Both the position numbers and the translations under genes were made by a program. From Stenotrophomonas bentonitica (GTDB taxonomy: Bacteria > Pseudomonadota > Gammaproteobacteria > Xanthomonadales > Xanthomonadaceae), in the NCBI RefSeq assembly GCF_013185915.1, contig NZ_JAAZUH010000005.1, positions 1 to 64,000 on the forward strand: 64,000 nucleotides of DNA, read 5' to 3'. This document shows positions 28,469 through 36,143 of this stretch, one piece after another (position 1 is the first letter of the stretch; each line of letters opens with the position of its first letter). A model generated the notes under the pieces. It searched no databases, had not been told where the DNA came from, and saw only the letters and a list, made by a program, of their open reading frames with translations.

Positions 28469-29332
28469 ATGGCAGCACGACGCGGCAAGAGCCAGGCGCG
28501 ACGCAACACCAGCCAAGGCACGCCCGGATGGGTATGGCTGGTGGCCGGTGTGGCGATTGCGGCCGTGGTGTTCCTGGCGGCACCGAACCTGTTCAAGAAC
28601 GATGGCGACGGCTTCCTGCGGGTAGGCCCGCAGCCGGACCCGAACGCGCAGCCGGCCCCGGTCAGCGACGCCGACACCGACGTGGGCGCCGAGCTGCCCA
28701 AGCCCGGTGCGGCCAAGCCTGCCGAACCGGCCAAGCCGGCGGCGACGCAGTACGACTTCTACACCCTGCTGCCCGGCAAGGAAGTGGAAATGTCCGACGC
28801 GGAACTGGCCGCCAGTGCGCGCGCGGAAGAGCAGCGCAAGGCCAAGGCGGAAGCGCAGCGCGCACAGGCTGCCCTGGAAGGCCGCCCGGTACCGGCCGCC
28901 GCAGCGGCACCGACGACTACGGCCGCAACCGCAGCCACGACCACCGCAGCACCGGCCCCGTTGCCGGCGCCGGTCGCCGAGCGCCCGGCTGCTGCAGCGG
29001 CGCCGAAGCCGGTTGCAGAGACCACCGCTCCCAAGCCGGAAGCGACGACCACGGCTGCAGCCACGCCGGCCGCAGTCGCTGCCCAACCGGCAGCCAGCAA
29101 TGTGCGTTATATCCTGCAGGCCGGTGCCTTTGGCGCGTCGGGTGATGCCGAAGCCACCAAGGCCAAGCTGGCGATGATCGGCCTGGCTGCACGGGTGGAA
29201 TCGGCACAGATCAACGGCAAGACGGTCTACCGCGTGCGCATGGGGCCGTACGGAAGTGCCGGCGAACTGGCCGAAGCCAAGCAGAAGCTGGATGGCACTG
29301 GTTTGCAGGCGATGGCGATCAAGGCGCAGTAA
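28469..29332 (+). CDS. SPOR-domain cell-division-type membrane protein
   Basis: A 287-residue bitopic inner-membrane protein. A basic N-terminus (RRGKSQARRN) is followed by one membrane helix (about 23-42), a long Ala/Pro/Thr-rich periplasmic linker (about 100-205) and a C-terminal SPOR domain (about 208-287: RYILQAGAFGASGDAEATKAKL). SPOR domains bind denuded septal peptidoglycan, so the protein probably localises to the division site in an FtsN-like way. It is encoded directly after argS, as in many gammaproteobacteria, and a strong terminator follows 60 bases later. Confidence 0.88.
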   Translation: MAARRGKSQARRNTSQGTPGWVWLVAGVAIAAVVFLAAPNLFKNDGDGFLRVGPQPDPNAQPAPVSDADTDVGAELPKPGAAKPAEPAKPAATQYDFYTLLPGKEVEMSDAELAASARAEEQRKAKAEAQRAQAALEGRPVPAAAAAPTTTAATAATTTAAPAPLPAPVAERPAAAAAPKPVAETTAPKPEATTTAAATPAAVAAQPAASNVRYILQAGAFGASGDAEATKAKLAMIGLAARVESAQINGKTVYRVRMGPYGSAGELAEAKQKLDGTGLQAMAIKAQ

Positions 29333-29393
29333 CGGTAGAATCGCTCCATTGGCCTCCGAGCCCGTAGCTTCACCTATCTGGCCTTGAGCCATG

Positions 29394-29425
29394 AAAAAGC
29401 CCCGCATCGCGGGGCTTTTTCTTTT
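29394..29425 (+). terminator. Rho-independent terminator after argS-SPOR unit
   Basis: AAAAAGCCCCGC, a 3-base loop and GCGGGGCTTTTT form a 7-bp GC stem flanked by A- and T-runs. The symmetry would allow function on both strands, but only the plus-strand unit ends here. Confidence 0.9.
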
Positions 29426-29454
29426 GACGCTATGCTGGCGCTCCCGGGAAATGG

Positions 29455-29820
29455 ATGGCGCACATGGGCAGTTCAAACGGCAACGACCGCCGCATCGACA
29501 ACATCGAATTCAACGTGGGCGACATTGCCCGCAGCAAGGCGTTCTACGGCACGGTGTTTGGCTGGACCTTCACCGACTACGGCCCCGGCTATACCGAGTT
29601 CAACGACGGACGGTTGCGCGGTGGATTCACCACCGATGGGCCGGTACGCAGCGGCGGACCACTGGTCATCCTGTATGCGGATGACCTCGAGGCGACCGAG
29701 GCACGGGTGGAAGGCGCCGGCGCGAAGATTTCCACGCCGGCGTTCGACTTCCCGGGCGGGCGGCGGTTCCATTTCATCGACCCGGATGGGTATGAATTGG
29801 CGGTGTGGACCGCGGCTTAG
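29455..29820 (+). CDS. VOC (glyoxalase/bleomycin-resistance fold) family protein
   Basis: A 121-residue single-domain protein with the VOC pattern: FNVGDIARSKAFYGTVFGWTF at the start and HFIDPDGYELAVWTA at the end. Such proteins bind a metal and a small ligand; the substrate cannot be read from the sequence. The start may be the ATG at 29455 or the next in-frame ATG at 29464. It converges with the dehydrogenase gene; their ends overlap by 4 bases. Confidence 0.82.
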   Translation: MAHMGSSNGNDRRIDNIEFNVGDIARSKAFYGTVFGWTFTDYGPGYTEFNDGRLRGGFTTDGPVRSGGPLVILYADDLEATEARVEGAGAKISTPAFDFPGGRRFHFIDPDGYELAVWTAA

Positions 29821-30566
29821 TCGCGCGCCACCTGGAAGCCGGCGAAGGACTGACTGACCGGCATCACTTCGAGACGGTTGATGTTGAGGTGGGCCGGCAG
29901 GTTGGCGACCCACAGGATCTGCTCGGCGATGTCGTCGGCGGTCATCGGGTTCGCACCGGTGTAGAGCGTGTCCGAGGCGGCCTGGTTGCCGTGGGTGCGG
30001 ACCAGGGTGAATTCGGTTTCGGCCATGCCCGGTTCGATGGTGGTCACGCGCACGCCGGTGCCGTGCAGGTCCGAGCGCAGGCCCAGCGAGAACTGGCTGA
30101 CGAACGCCTTGGTGCCGCCGTAGGCGTTGCCGCCCGGGTACGGGTACACGCCGGCCACCGAGCTGATGTTGATGATCGCGCCCTTGCGCGCCACCAGCTG
30201 CGGCAGCAGGCGGTGGGTCAGCGTGACCAGCGCGGTCACGTTGGTGTCGATCATGGTGCGCCAGTCTTCCAGCGACGCGCTCTGGGCCGGGGCGGTGCCC
30301 TGAGCCAGGCCGGCGTTGTTGACCAGGAGGTCGATATCGGCAAAACCGGCCGGCAGCGCGGCCAGCGCAGCTTCCATCGCGGCGGTGTCGCGGACGTCGA
30401 ACACGGCGGCGTGCACACGCTCGGGGCCGTAGGCGTCGACCAGCGGCTGCAGCCGTTCGGCGCGGCGCCCGGTGGCGATGACCCGCCAGCCGGCCTGGGC
30501 GAAACGATGGACGGCGGCGGCGCCAAAGCCGGACGTGGCGCCAGTGATCAGAGCGGTACGGGTCAT
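29817..30566 (-). CDS. ydfG: Short-chain dehydrogenase, YdfG-like NADP-dependent 3-hydroxy acid dehydrogenase
   Basis: A 249-residue oxidoreductase of the SDR family. It has the cofactor motif TGATSGFG at residues 8-15, NNAGLAQG, the catalytic tetrad with Ser in ISSVAG and YGGTK, and the C-terminal PAHLNINRLEVMPVSQSFAG that matches the YdfG branch closely. That branch oxidises L-allo-threonine, serine and 3-hydroxy acids and also reduces malonic semialdehyde. The ATG at 30566 gives the family N-terminus MTRTALITG. Confidence 0.88.
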   Translation of the reverse strand: MTRTALITGATSGFGAAAVHRFAQAGWRVIATGRRAERLQPLVDAYGPERVHAAVFDVRDTAAMEAALAALPAGFADIDLLVNNAGLAQGTAPAQSASLEDWRTMIDTNVTALVTLTHRLLPQLVARKGAIINISSVAGVYPYPGGNAYGGTKAFVSQFSLGLRSDLHGTGVRVTTIEPGMAETEFTLVRTHGNQAASDTLYTGANPMTADDIAEQILWVANLPAHLNINRLEVMPVSQSFAGFQVARD

Positions 30567-30636
30567 CGCGGGTCTCCGTGGAATTCCCGACCATTTTCGC
30601 ACCCTGCGCGCCGCTGTGTTGGCGCCCGCTGGCGGA

Positions 30637-31140
30637 TCAGCGGATCCGGAACACGCGGGCCTTGGGCAGGTCTTCGTCCACCTGCAGGAACCAGCGCCCG
30701 GCGATGCCCGGCACCACCACGATGGCCGGGTTGGCGCGGCTGGCCTTGAGCTTCAGCTCGCCCTTGAGCACCTGCCACTGCTGGCCGTTGTCCAGGGTGA
30801 ACACGGTTCCCGGCTGCCAGCCGTCGACCTGGCCGGTGACGTTGGCATGGATGGGGCCGTCGTCCAGGCCGGGGAACATCGGGGCCGGGGTGGGCGCGCC
30901 GGGCAGCGGCGCCGGAGCAGCGGCCGGGGCCATCGGGGCGGCCGCCACCGGCGCCGGTGCACGGGCCTCGGCCTCGCGCAGCAGGCGGTTGAGGGTCTGC
31001 AGCTGGGCCGGTGTGAGGCCCACGTCGGCCAGCTGCTGCGGGTCCACGCGCTGCTCGATCGCCACATACGGGGCCTGCGCCGAGGCCGTCGCGGCCAGCC
31101 AGACCATGCCCACACCCGCCAGAACCTGCCACCTGCGCAT
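30637..31140 (-). CDS. Exported hypothetical protein
   Basis: A 167-residue protein with a signal peptide (about 1-22, ATASAQA). Next comes a helical segment (QQLADVGLTPAQLQTLNRLL), an Ala/Pro-rich linker (about 60-90) and a small beta-rich C-terminal domain (about 97-167: GQVDGWQPGTVFTLDNGQQW) that looks like an SH3- or OB-type barrel. It is probably periplasmic. Function unknown. Confidence 0.7.
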   Translation of the reverse strand: MRRWQVLAGVGMVWLAATASAQAPYVAIEQRVDPQQLADVGLTPAQLQTLNRLLREAEARAPAPVAAAPMAPAAAPAPLPGAPTPAPMFPGLDDGPIHANVTGQVDGWQPGTVFTLDNGQQWQVLKGELKLKASRANPAIVVVPGIAGRWFLQVDEDLPKARVFRIR

Positions 31141-31299
31141 TGCCCGCTCCACTGCCTGTAAGTGCCTGAGGAGCGCACTGTGCTTCACTTTCATGGCACT
31201 CAGATGACAGGCCAGACACCGCTTTCCGGGCCGGGTGCCCGGCTGGGGGTAAAATGGCCGCCAGCCACGCAGCCGCGATGGCGGTATTGGACGTCCCCC

Positions 31300-31770
31300 A
31301 TGATCAACAACGATGTACTGCGCAGCATCCGTTACATGCTCGATCTCAGCGACGGCAAGATTGCCGAGATCTGTGCCCTCGCCGACCCGGCCTTCGTGGT
31401 CGACAAGGCCGACGTGCCCGGCTGGCTGCGCAAGGAAGACGAAGAAGGCTTCGTAGCCTGCGACGACCGCACCCTGGCGCATTTCCTTGACGGCCTGATC
31501 GTGCTCAATCGCGGCCGCGATGAAAGCCAGCCGCTGCGCCCGGTGGAAAAGCGCATCACCAACAACCTGGTGCTGAAGAAGTTGCGCGTGGCCTTCGAGC
31601 TGAAGGACGTGGACATGCACGCGATTTTCGAGAGCGCCGGTTTCCCGGTGTCCAAGCCGGAGTTGTCGGCGCTGTTCCGGCAGCCGGACCACAAGAACTT
31701 CCGAGCCTGTGGCGACCAGCTGCTGCGCAATTTCCTCAAGGGTCTGACCCTGCGCGTTCGCGGCAGTTGA
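31300..31770 (+). CDS. yehS: DUF1456 family protein YehS
   Basis: A 156-residue cytoplasmic protein made of two repeated halves, one starting NDVLRSIRYMLDLSD and the second NNLVLKKLRVAFELKD. This internal duplication is the hallmark of the YehS/DUF1456 family. The function is not known. I use the ATG at 31300, where the conserved N-terminus MINNDVLR begins. Confidence 0.88.
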   Translation: MINNDVLRSIRYMLDLSDGKIAEICALADPAFVVDKADVPGWLRKEDEEGFVACDDRTLAHFLDGLIVLNRGRDESQPLRPVEKRITNNLVLKKLRVAFELKDVDMHAIFESAGFPVSKPELSALFRQPDHKNFRACGDQLLRNFLKGLTLRVRGS

Positions 31771-31771
31771 T

Positions 31772-32476
31772 TCAGAACGCGGTCTGCACCGCGAACTCCA
31801 CGCGGGACCCGGCGTTGCTGCCGAACAGGCGCTTGGCGGCGCGGTCGGTGTCGTGGGCGGTGAGGCGAAGTTCCCACGGGCCGTGCACGGTCCAGATGGC
31901 GCTGAGCTGGCCATGCAGGTAGTCGTCTGCGTAGGCGCTGTCGAGCCAGTACTGGCCGACCGCGCCTTCCAGGCGCCATTGATCGTTCAAGGGCAGCCGC
32001 CCACCGAGCTGGGCGTAGGTGCCGGTACGACCACCGGCCAATGCATCGTCCGACACGCCCACGCTGACCCACACCCGCTCTTTCCAGGCCAGGGTGCTGT
32101 TGAGCTCGGTCCAGTCCAGGTCCACGTCGGTGGACGGATACAGGTAATGGGTGAGGTTCACGTCCAGCGCCCAGTCCGGCGCCAGCTGGCCACTCCACCC
32201 GGCCACGATGTCGAACTCGCTGCGCGCGCCGGCGTCCGGTTCGAACGACACCCCGGAGCCCCACACCGAGGCGTACCAGCCCGATTCGCCGGCCAGTTTG
32301 ATGCCCGCCTGCACCGCCGGGTCTTCCAGGGTCTGCGAGCTGCCGCGCCAGACATAGTCCGAGGTCAGCGTGGCGTTGCCGCTCACGCCGGCCAGGGCCG
32401 ACCCACTCAGGGCCAGGCCCACCACCAGCGTACCCATACGGCGCAGCGCGCGCCGTGTATCCAGCATTTCCACCAC
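31772..32476 (-). CDS. TIGR02001-type outer-membrane protein
   Basis: A 234-residue protein with a signal peptide (about 1-29, GSALAG) and alternating amphipathic strands ending in a C-terminal aromatic (AVQTAF), as expected of an outer-membrane beta barrel. The early motif GNATLTSDYVWRGSSQT is typical of the TIGR02001 family of unknown role. It is convergent with yehS, with only one base between the stops. Confidence 0.78.
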   Translation of the reverse strand: MVEMLDTRRALRRMGTLVVGLALSGSALAGVSGNATLTSDYVWRGSSQTLEDPAVQAGIKLAGESGWYASVWGSGVSFEPDAGARSEFDIVAGWSGQLAPDWALDVNLTHYLYPSTDVDLDWTELNSTLAWKERVWVSVGVSDDALAGGRTGTYAQLGGRLPLNDQWRLEGAVGQYWLDSAYADDYLHGQLSAIWTVHGPWELRLTAHDTDRAAKRLFGSNAGSRVEFAVQTAF

Positions 32477-32653
32477 GTGTGCAACTCCAGGAAACGGCCT
32501 CGCCGTTGAAGCGCACAGTGTGGTGAGCGGGGGCGTAAAGGCGCCATGCGGTGCAAGCGCGGGGCGCGCAAATTCGGCGTAAAAGCTGCCTACCAGGCCT
32601 TCAGCCGGGCCGCGCTATCATGGCCGCCCTGACTGACCTGCAGCGAGTATGGC

Positions 32654-33043
32654 GTGGACGCGATCCTGACCCCGGTATCGATTGGCGAGCTGATCGACAA
32701 GATCACCATCCTGGAAATCAAGGCCGAGCGCATCACCGATGCGGGCAAAGTGGCGAACGTGCGCACCGAACTCGATGGCCTGCTGCCGCTGTGGCAGGAA
32801 CAGGTCGGCGCGCAGCCGGGCCTGGCCGCGCTGAAGACGCAGCTGAAGGAAATCAACGAGCGCATGTGGGTGATCCAGGACCAGCTGCGTGACAAGGAAG
32901 CAGCGCAGGTGTTCGACGATCAGTTCATCCAGCTGGCGCGCGGGGTGTATGGCACCAATGGCGAGCGGGTGAAGGTGAAGAACGAGATCAACCGGATTGC
33001 GGGATCGCAGCTGGTTGAGGAAAAGCAGTACCAGGGCGAGTGA
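32654..33043 (+). CDS. DUF6165 family protein
   Basis: A 129-residue helical, charged, cytoplasmic protein that starts at GTG (32654): MDAILTPVSIGELIDKITIL. An upstream ATG at 32649 is out of frame. The sequence is rich in Lys, Glu and Asn and looks like a helical bundle. Members are sometimes found in polysaccharide gene neighbourhoods, but nothing here indicates a function. Confidence 0.75.
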   Translation: MDAILTPVSIGELIDKITILEIKAERITDAGKVANVRTELDGLLPLWQEQVGAQPGLAALKTQLKEINERMWVIQDQLRDKEAAQVFDDQFIQLARGVYGTNGERVKVKNEINRIAGSQLVEEKQYQGE

Positions 33044-33061
33044 TGCAGGCCGGGGCGCCGT

Positions 33062-33084
33062 AGCCACGCAGGGCGTGGCTCTAC
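33062..33084 (-). repeat. SMAG GTAG repeat, left half of a dimer
   Basis: Read on the minus strand: GTAG, then AGCCACG, a 5-base centre and CGTGGCT. The stem is a perfect 7 bp. It faces an identical copy at 33104-33126 with a 19-base spacer. Confidence 0.93.
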
Positions 33085-33103
33085 CGGCGGTAGGCAACCT
33101 CGG

Positions 33104-33126
33104 GTAGAGCCACGCCCTGCGTGGCT
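33104..33126 (+). repeat. SMAG GTAG repeat, right half of a dimer
   Basis: Identical to the 33062-33084 copy in the opposite orientation. The pair forms a large inverted repeat between the convergent DUF6165 and Nudix genes. It could fold as one long hairpin or two small ones. Confidence 0.93.
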
Positions 33127-33139
33127 GCTCCGGAATGCA

Positions 33140-33565
33140 TCAACCAGACGTCGAAAGCCGCGCCAGGCCCGCGGTAGCGGACCGCGTAAGCGGGGCCGGC
33201 AACGCATCCGGCTGGAACCAGTCCAGCGCGAGGATCGCCTCCGGCTCCAGGTGCAGGGCCTGTGCGTCGGCCGGTGCGCGCACCAGGTAGACCGGGGCGA
33301 CCCAGTGCTGGCCGAGTGTGGGCTCGAAATGGTCCACCACGCACAGCAGCCTTTCCACGCTGACCTGCAGGCCGGTCTCCTCCAGCACTTCGCGCACCAT
33401 CGCGTCTTCGACCTTTTCCATCCAGTCGACCTTGCCGCCGGGCAGGCCCCAGTGGCCCTGTTCGGGTTGACGCCCGCGCTGGACCAGCAGCACCGCACCG
33501 TCGGCGCGCTGGATGACGGCGCCGCAGCCGACGCGGGGTTGCTGCAACGGGATGGACTCAGACAT
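33140..33565 (-). CDS. Nudix hydrolase
   Basis: A 141-residue pyrophosphohydrolase. The Nudix box is complete: GGKVDWMEKVEDAMVREVLE followed by ETGL (about residues 45-68), with the REVLEE metal-binding glutamates. The ATG at 33565 is preferred to upstream in-frame starts because a GGAG lies about 7 bases before it. Substrate unknown; the family includes NTP, NDP-sugar and ADP-ribose hydrolases. Confidence 0.87.
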   Translation of the reverse strand: MSESIPLQQPRVGCGAVIQRADGAVLLVQRGRQPEQGHWGLPGGKVDWMEKVEDAMVREVLEETGLQVSVERLLCVVDHFEPTLGQHWVAPVYLVRAPADAQALHLEPEAILALDWFQPDALPAPLTRSATAGLARLSTSG

Positions 33566-33607
33566 GGAGATCTCCGGAAGTCGCCGCATTATCGCCCCAG
33601 CGCGCAT

Positions 33608-33634
33608 AAAAAAGGCCCGGCAAACTGCCGGGCC
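33608..33634 (-). terminator. Rho-independent terminator after the Ax21 gene
   Basis: On the minus strand GGCCCGGCA, a 3-base loop, TGCCGGGCC and six T (33608-33613) follow the Ax21 stop by about 50 bases. A second inverted repeat GCTACGC/GCGTAGC (33641-33663) lies between the stop and this hairpin. Confidence 0.92.
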
Positions 33635-33681
33635 CCTGCCGCTACGCCGGTACCGCGCGTAGCGAAGCGATCAGACGCCGC

Positions 33682-34254
33682 TTACCAGCTGAAGCGCGGG
33701 CCGACCGACCATTCCTTGTCACCGTGGCGATCCATCTTGATGTCGCCGTTGATGCCCCAGTTCTGGTTCAACTTCACCTGGCCACCCAGGCGACCATAGA
33801 AGGCGCCATCCGGGTTGATGCCGTGCTTCTTGCTGTAGTCCTCGTAGCCGGCCATTGCATAGACTTCGGCGTGCTGGCCGAACGCGGTACGGATACCGGC
33901 TTCAGCGCTGTAGCCGTTGAAGTCCAGGCCTTCCTTCGGGTCGAACTTGTTGTAGGCAACGCGGCCCACGAAATCGGTGCTGGCAGCGATGGCCTGGTTG
34001 TAGCCCACGCCGACGCGCCACTGGTCGACCTTGAAGTCGCCGATGTCGGTCTTCTGCTGATTGAACTCACCGAACGCATGGAAGTTCGGGTGGAACGCGT
34101 ACGAACCCTTTACACCCCAACCGTCAGCCTTGCCACCGTCGGCATCGGTCTTGACGTAATCGCCTTCGGCGTAATTGTAGGACAGGCCTTCGGCAGCGGA
34201 AGCGCCGAACGGCAGGGCGGCGGCCAGCGCCAGGGCAATCAGGGAAGTCTTCAT
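33682..34254 (-). CDS. ax21: Ax21 family outer-membrane protein
   Basis: A 190-residue xanthomonad protein with a signal peptide (about 1-20, GASAA) and a small beta-barrel-like body. The mature start (AEGLSYNYAEGDYV) and KADGWGVKGSYAF are very close to the N-terminal Ax21 segment of Xanthomonas, including its Tyr residues. Its strands alternate to the end with WSVGPRFSW, typical of an outer-membrane porin-like barrel. Ax21 was proposed as a secreted quorum factor and XA21 ligand, but those claims were retracted; it is safest to treat it as an outer-membrane or vesicle protein. It has its own terminator and a plausible promoter at 34312-34339. Confidence 0.87.
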   Translation of the reverse strand: MKTSLIALALAAALPFGASAAEGLSYNYAEGDYVKTDADGGKADGWGVKGSYAFHPNFHAFGEFNQQKTDIGDFKVDQWRVGVGYNQAIAASTDFVGRVAYNKFDPKEGLDFNGYSAEAGIRTAFGQHAEVYAMAGYEDYSKKHGINPDGAFYGRLGGQVKLNQNWGINGDIKMDRHGDKEWSVGPRFSW

Positions 34255-34311
34255 GGGGGTACACCTTTTCTTGTTCGTTCGTGCAGTGGCGCAAGCGGCT
34301 TCTGCATCGGG

Positions 34312-34339
34312 AATGTAAATTCTCCGTTATTCGACACAA
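34312..34339 (-). promoter_or_regulatory. Possible promoter of the Ax21 gene
   Basis: On the minus strand TTGTGT (34334-34339), a 16-base spacer and TACATT (34312-34317) lie about 60 bases upstream of the ATG at 34254. Both boxes are imperfect. Confidence 0.35.
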
Positions 34340-34916
34340 CGCGCCCTGAAGTACGCCGCTTTCAACACCGTGGATTTTGGGCAACGGTTCAGTCGCGCTC
34401 TGGCATACGCGCGCGCTGCATTTTTCAGGTGTTTTGTGCGTGCACGCGCATGCATGAACCGCGCATGGATATCACGCAGTAAGAGGATTGACGCGAGGAG
34501 AAGAAGGAAATGTGGTCACGACGATACCCTTGCGGGGCGTCGCGCGTTGGGGAAGCCGCTCTTGGGGAGTAGTCGGCTAACGCGCCCATTTTCCGTAGTG
34601 CACCGGCTGACGCAGCTGGGGCGTCACACCGCAGGTCTCTTGGGGAGCGTCCTGCCCGGCCCTTGAATAGTGGGCTGAATCGGCGCCCATTAACATCAGA
34701 ATGTTCCCCACTAATGTTAGGGATTTTCTGACCCTGACCGGCGGAAATGGGTCGATTCCGTCATGCAACTGCTTGATTCTTGGTCATGACACCGCGTGCA
34801 CACGTGGTCGTCACCGGATCTGACGGATCTCGGGCGCATTGTCGATTTCCCTCACTCCCCCGCGTCGTACCCATTGAAGGTGCCCATTCTGGCGCACCGG
34901 TTACCGGAGGCTGCAG
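34340..34916. other. Intergenic stretch without a convincing gene
   Basis: Together with the Ax21 leader this leaves about 660 bases free of genes. Short open frames lack ribosome sites and family features. I see only a short inverted repeat AACAT/ATGTT (around 34690-34703) and a direct repeat of GGATCT near 34815; neither is strong. Confidence 0.5.
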
Positions 34917-35282
34917 ATGTCCTATATCGACGGTTTCGTACTGGCCGTACCCACCGCCAATAAAGAGAAGTTCATCAAACACGCCAATGAAGGCGATTCG
35001 GTGTTCATCGAGTTTGGTGCCACCCGCGTCGTGGAATGCTGGGGCGACGATGTCACCCACGGCAAGCAGACCGACTTCTTCCGCGCGGTGGAAGCCAAGG
35101 ACGATGAGACCATTGTGTTCTCCTGGATCGAATGGCCGGACAAGGCCACCCGCGATGCCGGCATGGAGAAGATGATGAGCGACCCGCGCATGGATCCGGC
35201 CAACAATCCGATGCCGTTCGACGGCAAGCGGATGATCTATGCCGGCTTCGTCCCGATCGTGGAGTTGAACGGCAAGAAGTAA
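34917..35282 (+). CDS. DUF1428 family protein (YbaA-like)
   Basis: A 121-residue cytoplasmic protein. It starts MSYIDGFVLAVPTANKEKF and has the family motifs GATRVVECWGDDV, FSWIEWPDKATRD and the C-terminal MPFDGKRMIYAGFVPI, all typical of DUF1428. Members have a ferredoxin-like fold related to the dimeric alpha-beta barrel group; the function is unknown. GGAGG lies 8 bases before the ATG at 34917. Confidence 0.9.
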   Translation: MSYIDGFVLAVPTANKEKFIKHANEGDSVFIEFGATRVVECWGDDVTHGKQTDFFRAVEAKDDETIVFSWIEWPDKATRDAGMEKMMSDPRMDPANNPMPFDGKRMIYAGFVPIVELNGKK

Positions 35283-35330
35283 CACGCCGCCACGCGGCGA
35301 CGACGACGACGCATGCAGCCATCGCCCCGG

Positions 35331-36017
35331 TCAGCGGGTGTGGCTGCTGTCGTCGTCCAGGCGGTGGGCCGCGCCCATGCCCATGCCTGCGCCGCCACCG
35401 CCGCCCATTCCTCCCCCTCCACCGCCACCCCCTCTTCCGCCGGCGCGATCGTCACCGCCGGTGTTGCCGCGTGCGCCACCCGGCGCAGGCCGGGCGGGCC
35501 CTTGGCGCGGAATGGTGACGCTTGCAGGAATCGGCGCCAGGTCGAGGGCTTCGCGGATGAAGTCGCGCAGCGACACCACCAGTTCGGCGGTGGGCACGGC
35601 GCGGCCTTCGGCCAGTTCGTTGGCGGCATGCGCGGCCAGGCGCACCTGCTCGTCGGTGCCGAGCAGCACGATGTCGGAGAGGGCCGCTTCAACGGCATCG
35701 CGTATGCGGCGGGCACGGTCGCTGCCGGCACTGACCGGGAGGTCCAGGCCTTCGTCGCTGTCTGCTTCGAGTTGCCGCAGGTCGCGAAGGTGGCGCGGGT
35801 CCACGTGCAGTGCCCCGGTGAATGACCCACCCAGGGTCTTGTAGGCGGCAATCAGGGTACGCAGCCGCTCGTTGATCTGGCGGTTCTCGCGCTCGCGGCG
35901 CTGCTGCAGTGTCTGCATGAAGACCAGGCGGATACCCACGCCTATGAGCGTAATGACAGCCAACCCGACCAGGGTCGAGAGCATGGCCTGCCAGGAGCTG
36001 AAATCCAGGTTGCGCAT
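35331..36017 (-). CDS. Membrane protein with helical domain and Gly/Met-rich tail
   Basis: A 228-residue protein with one N-terminal membrane helix (about 10-34), a charged cytoplasmic helical region (QQRRERENRQINERLRTL, then about 55-165), a Pro/Arg linker and a tail (about 185-220) made mostly of Gly with Met and Arg. The final residues are polar (RLDDDSSHTR). The tail is low complexity and not a known motif. Function unknown. Confidence 0.65.
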   Translation of the reverse strand: MRNLDFSSWQAMLSTLVGLAVITLIGVGIRLVFMQTLQQRRERENRQINERLRTLIAAYKTLGGSFTGALHVDPRHLRDLRQLEADSDEGLDLPVSAGSDRARRIRDAVEAALSDIVLLGTDEQVRLAAHAANELAEGRAVPTAELVVSLRDFIREALDLAPIPASVTIPRQGPARPAPGGARGNTGGDDRAGGRGGGGGGGGMGGGGGAGMGMGAAHRLDDDSSHTR

Positions 36018-36143
36018 GGTGTGCAGACTCCCTGTCGTACCGGCGGGAAAGCCTCTGCGTTTTACCGGAGACCGCGTCGCCGCGGCGTGTGCACCAGGGT
36101 GCTCACGGCGCCCGCCCGAAGGCAGGCGCCGTGCTTGACGCTA

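Noticed and set aside
34370..34666. 98-codon open frame upstream of DUF1428
   Set aside because: Arg-rich with no ribosome site and no recognisable domain; treated as non-coding.
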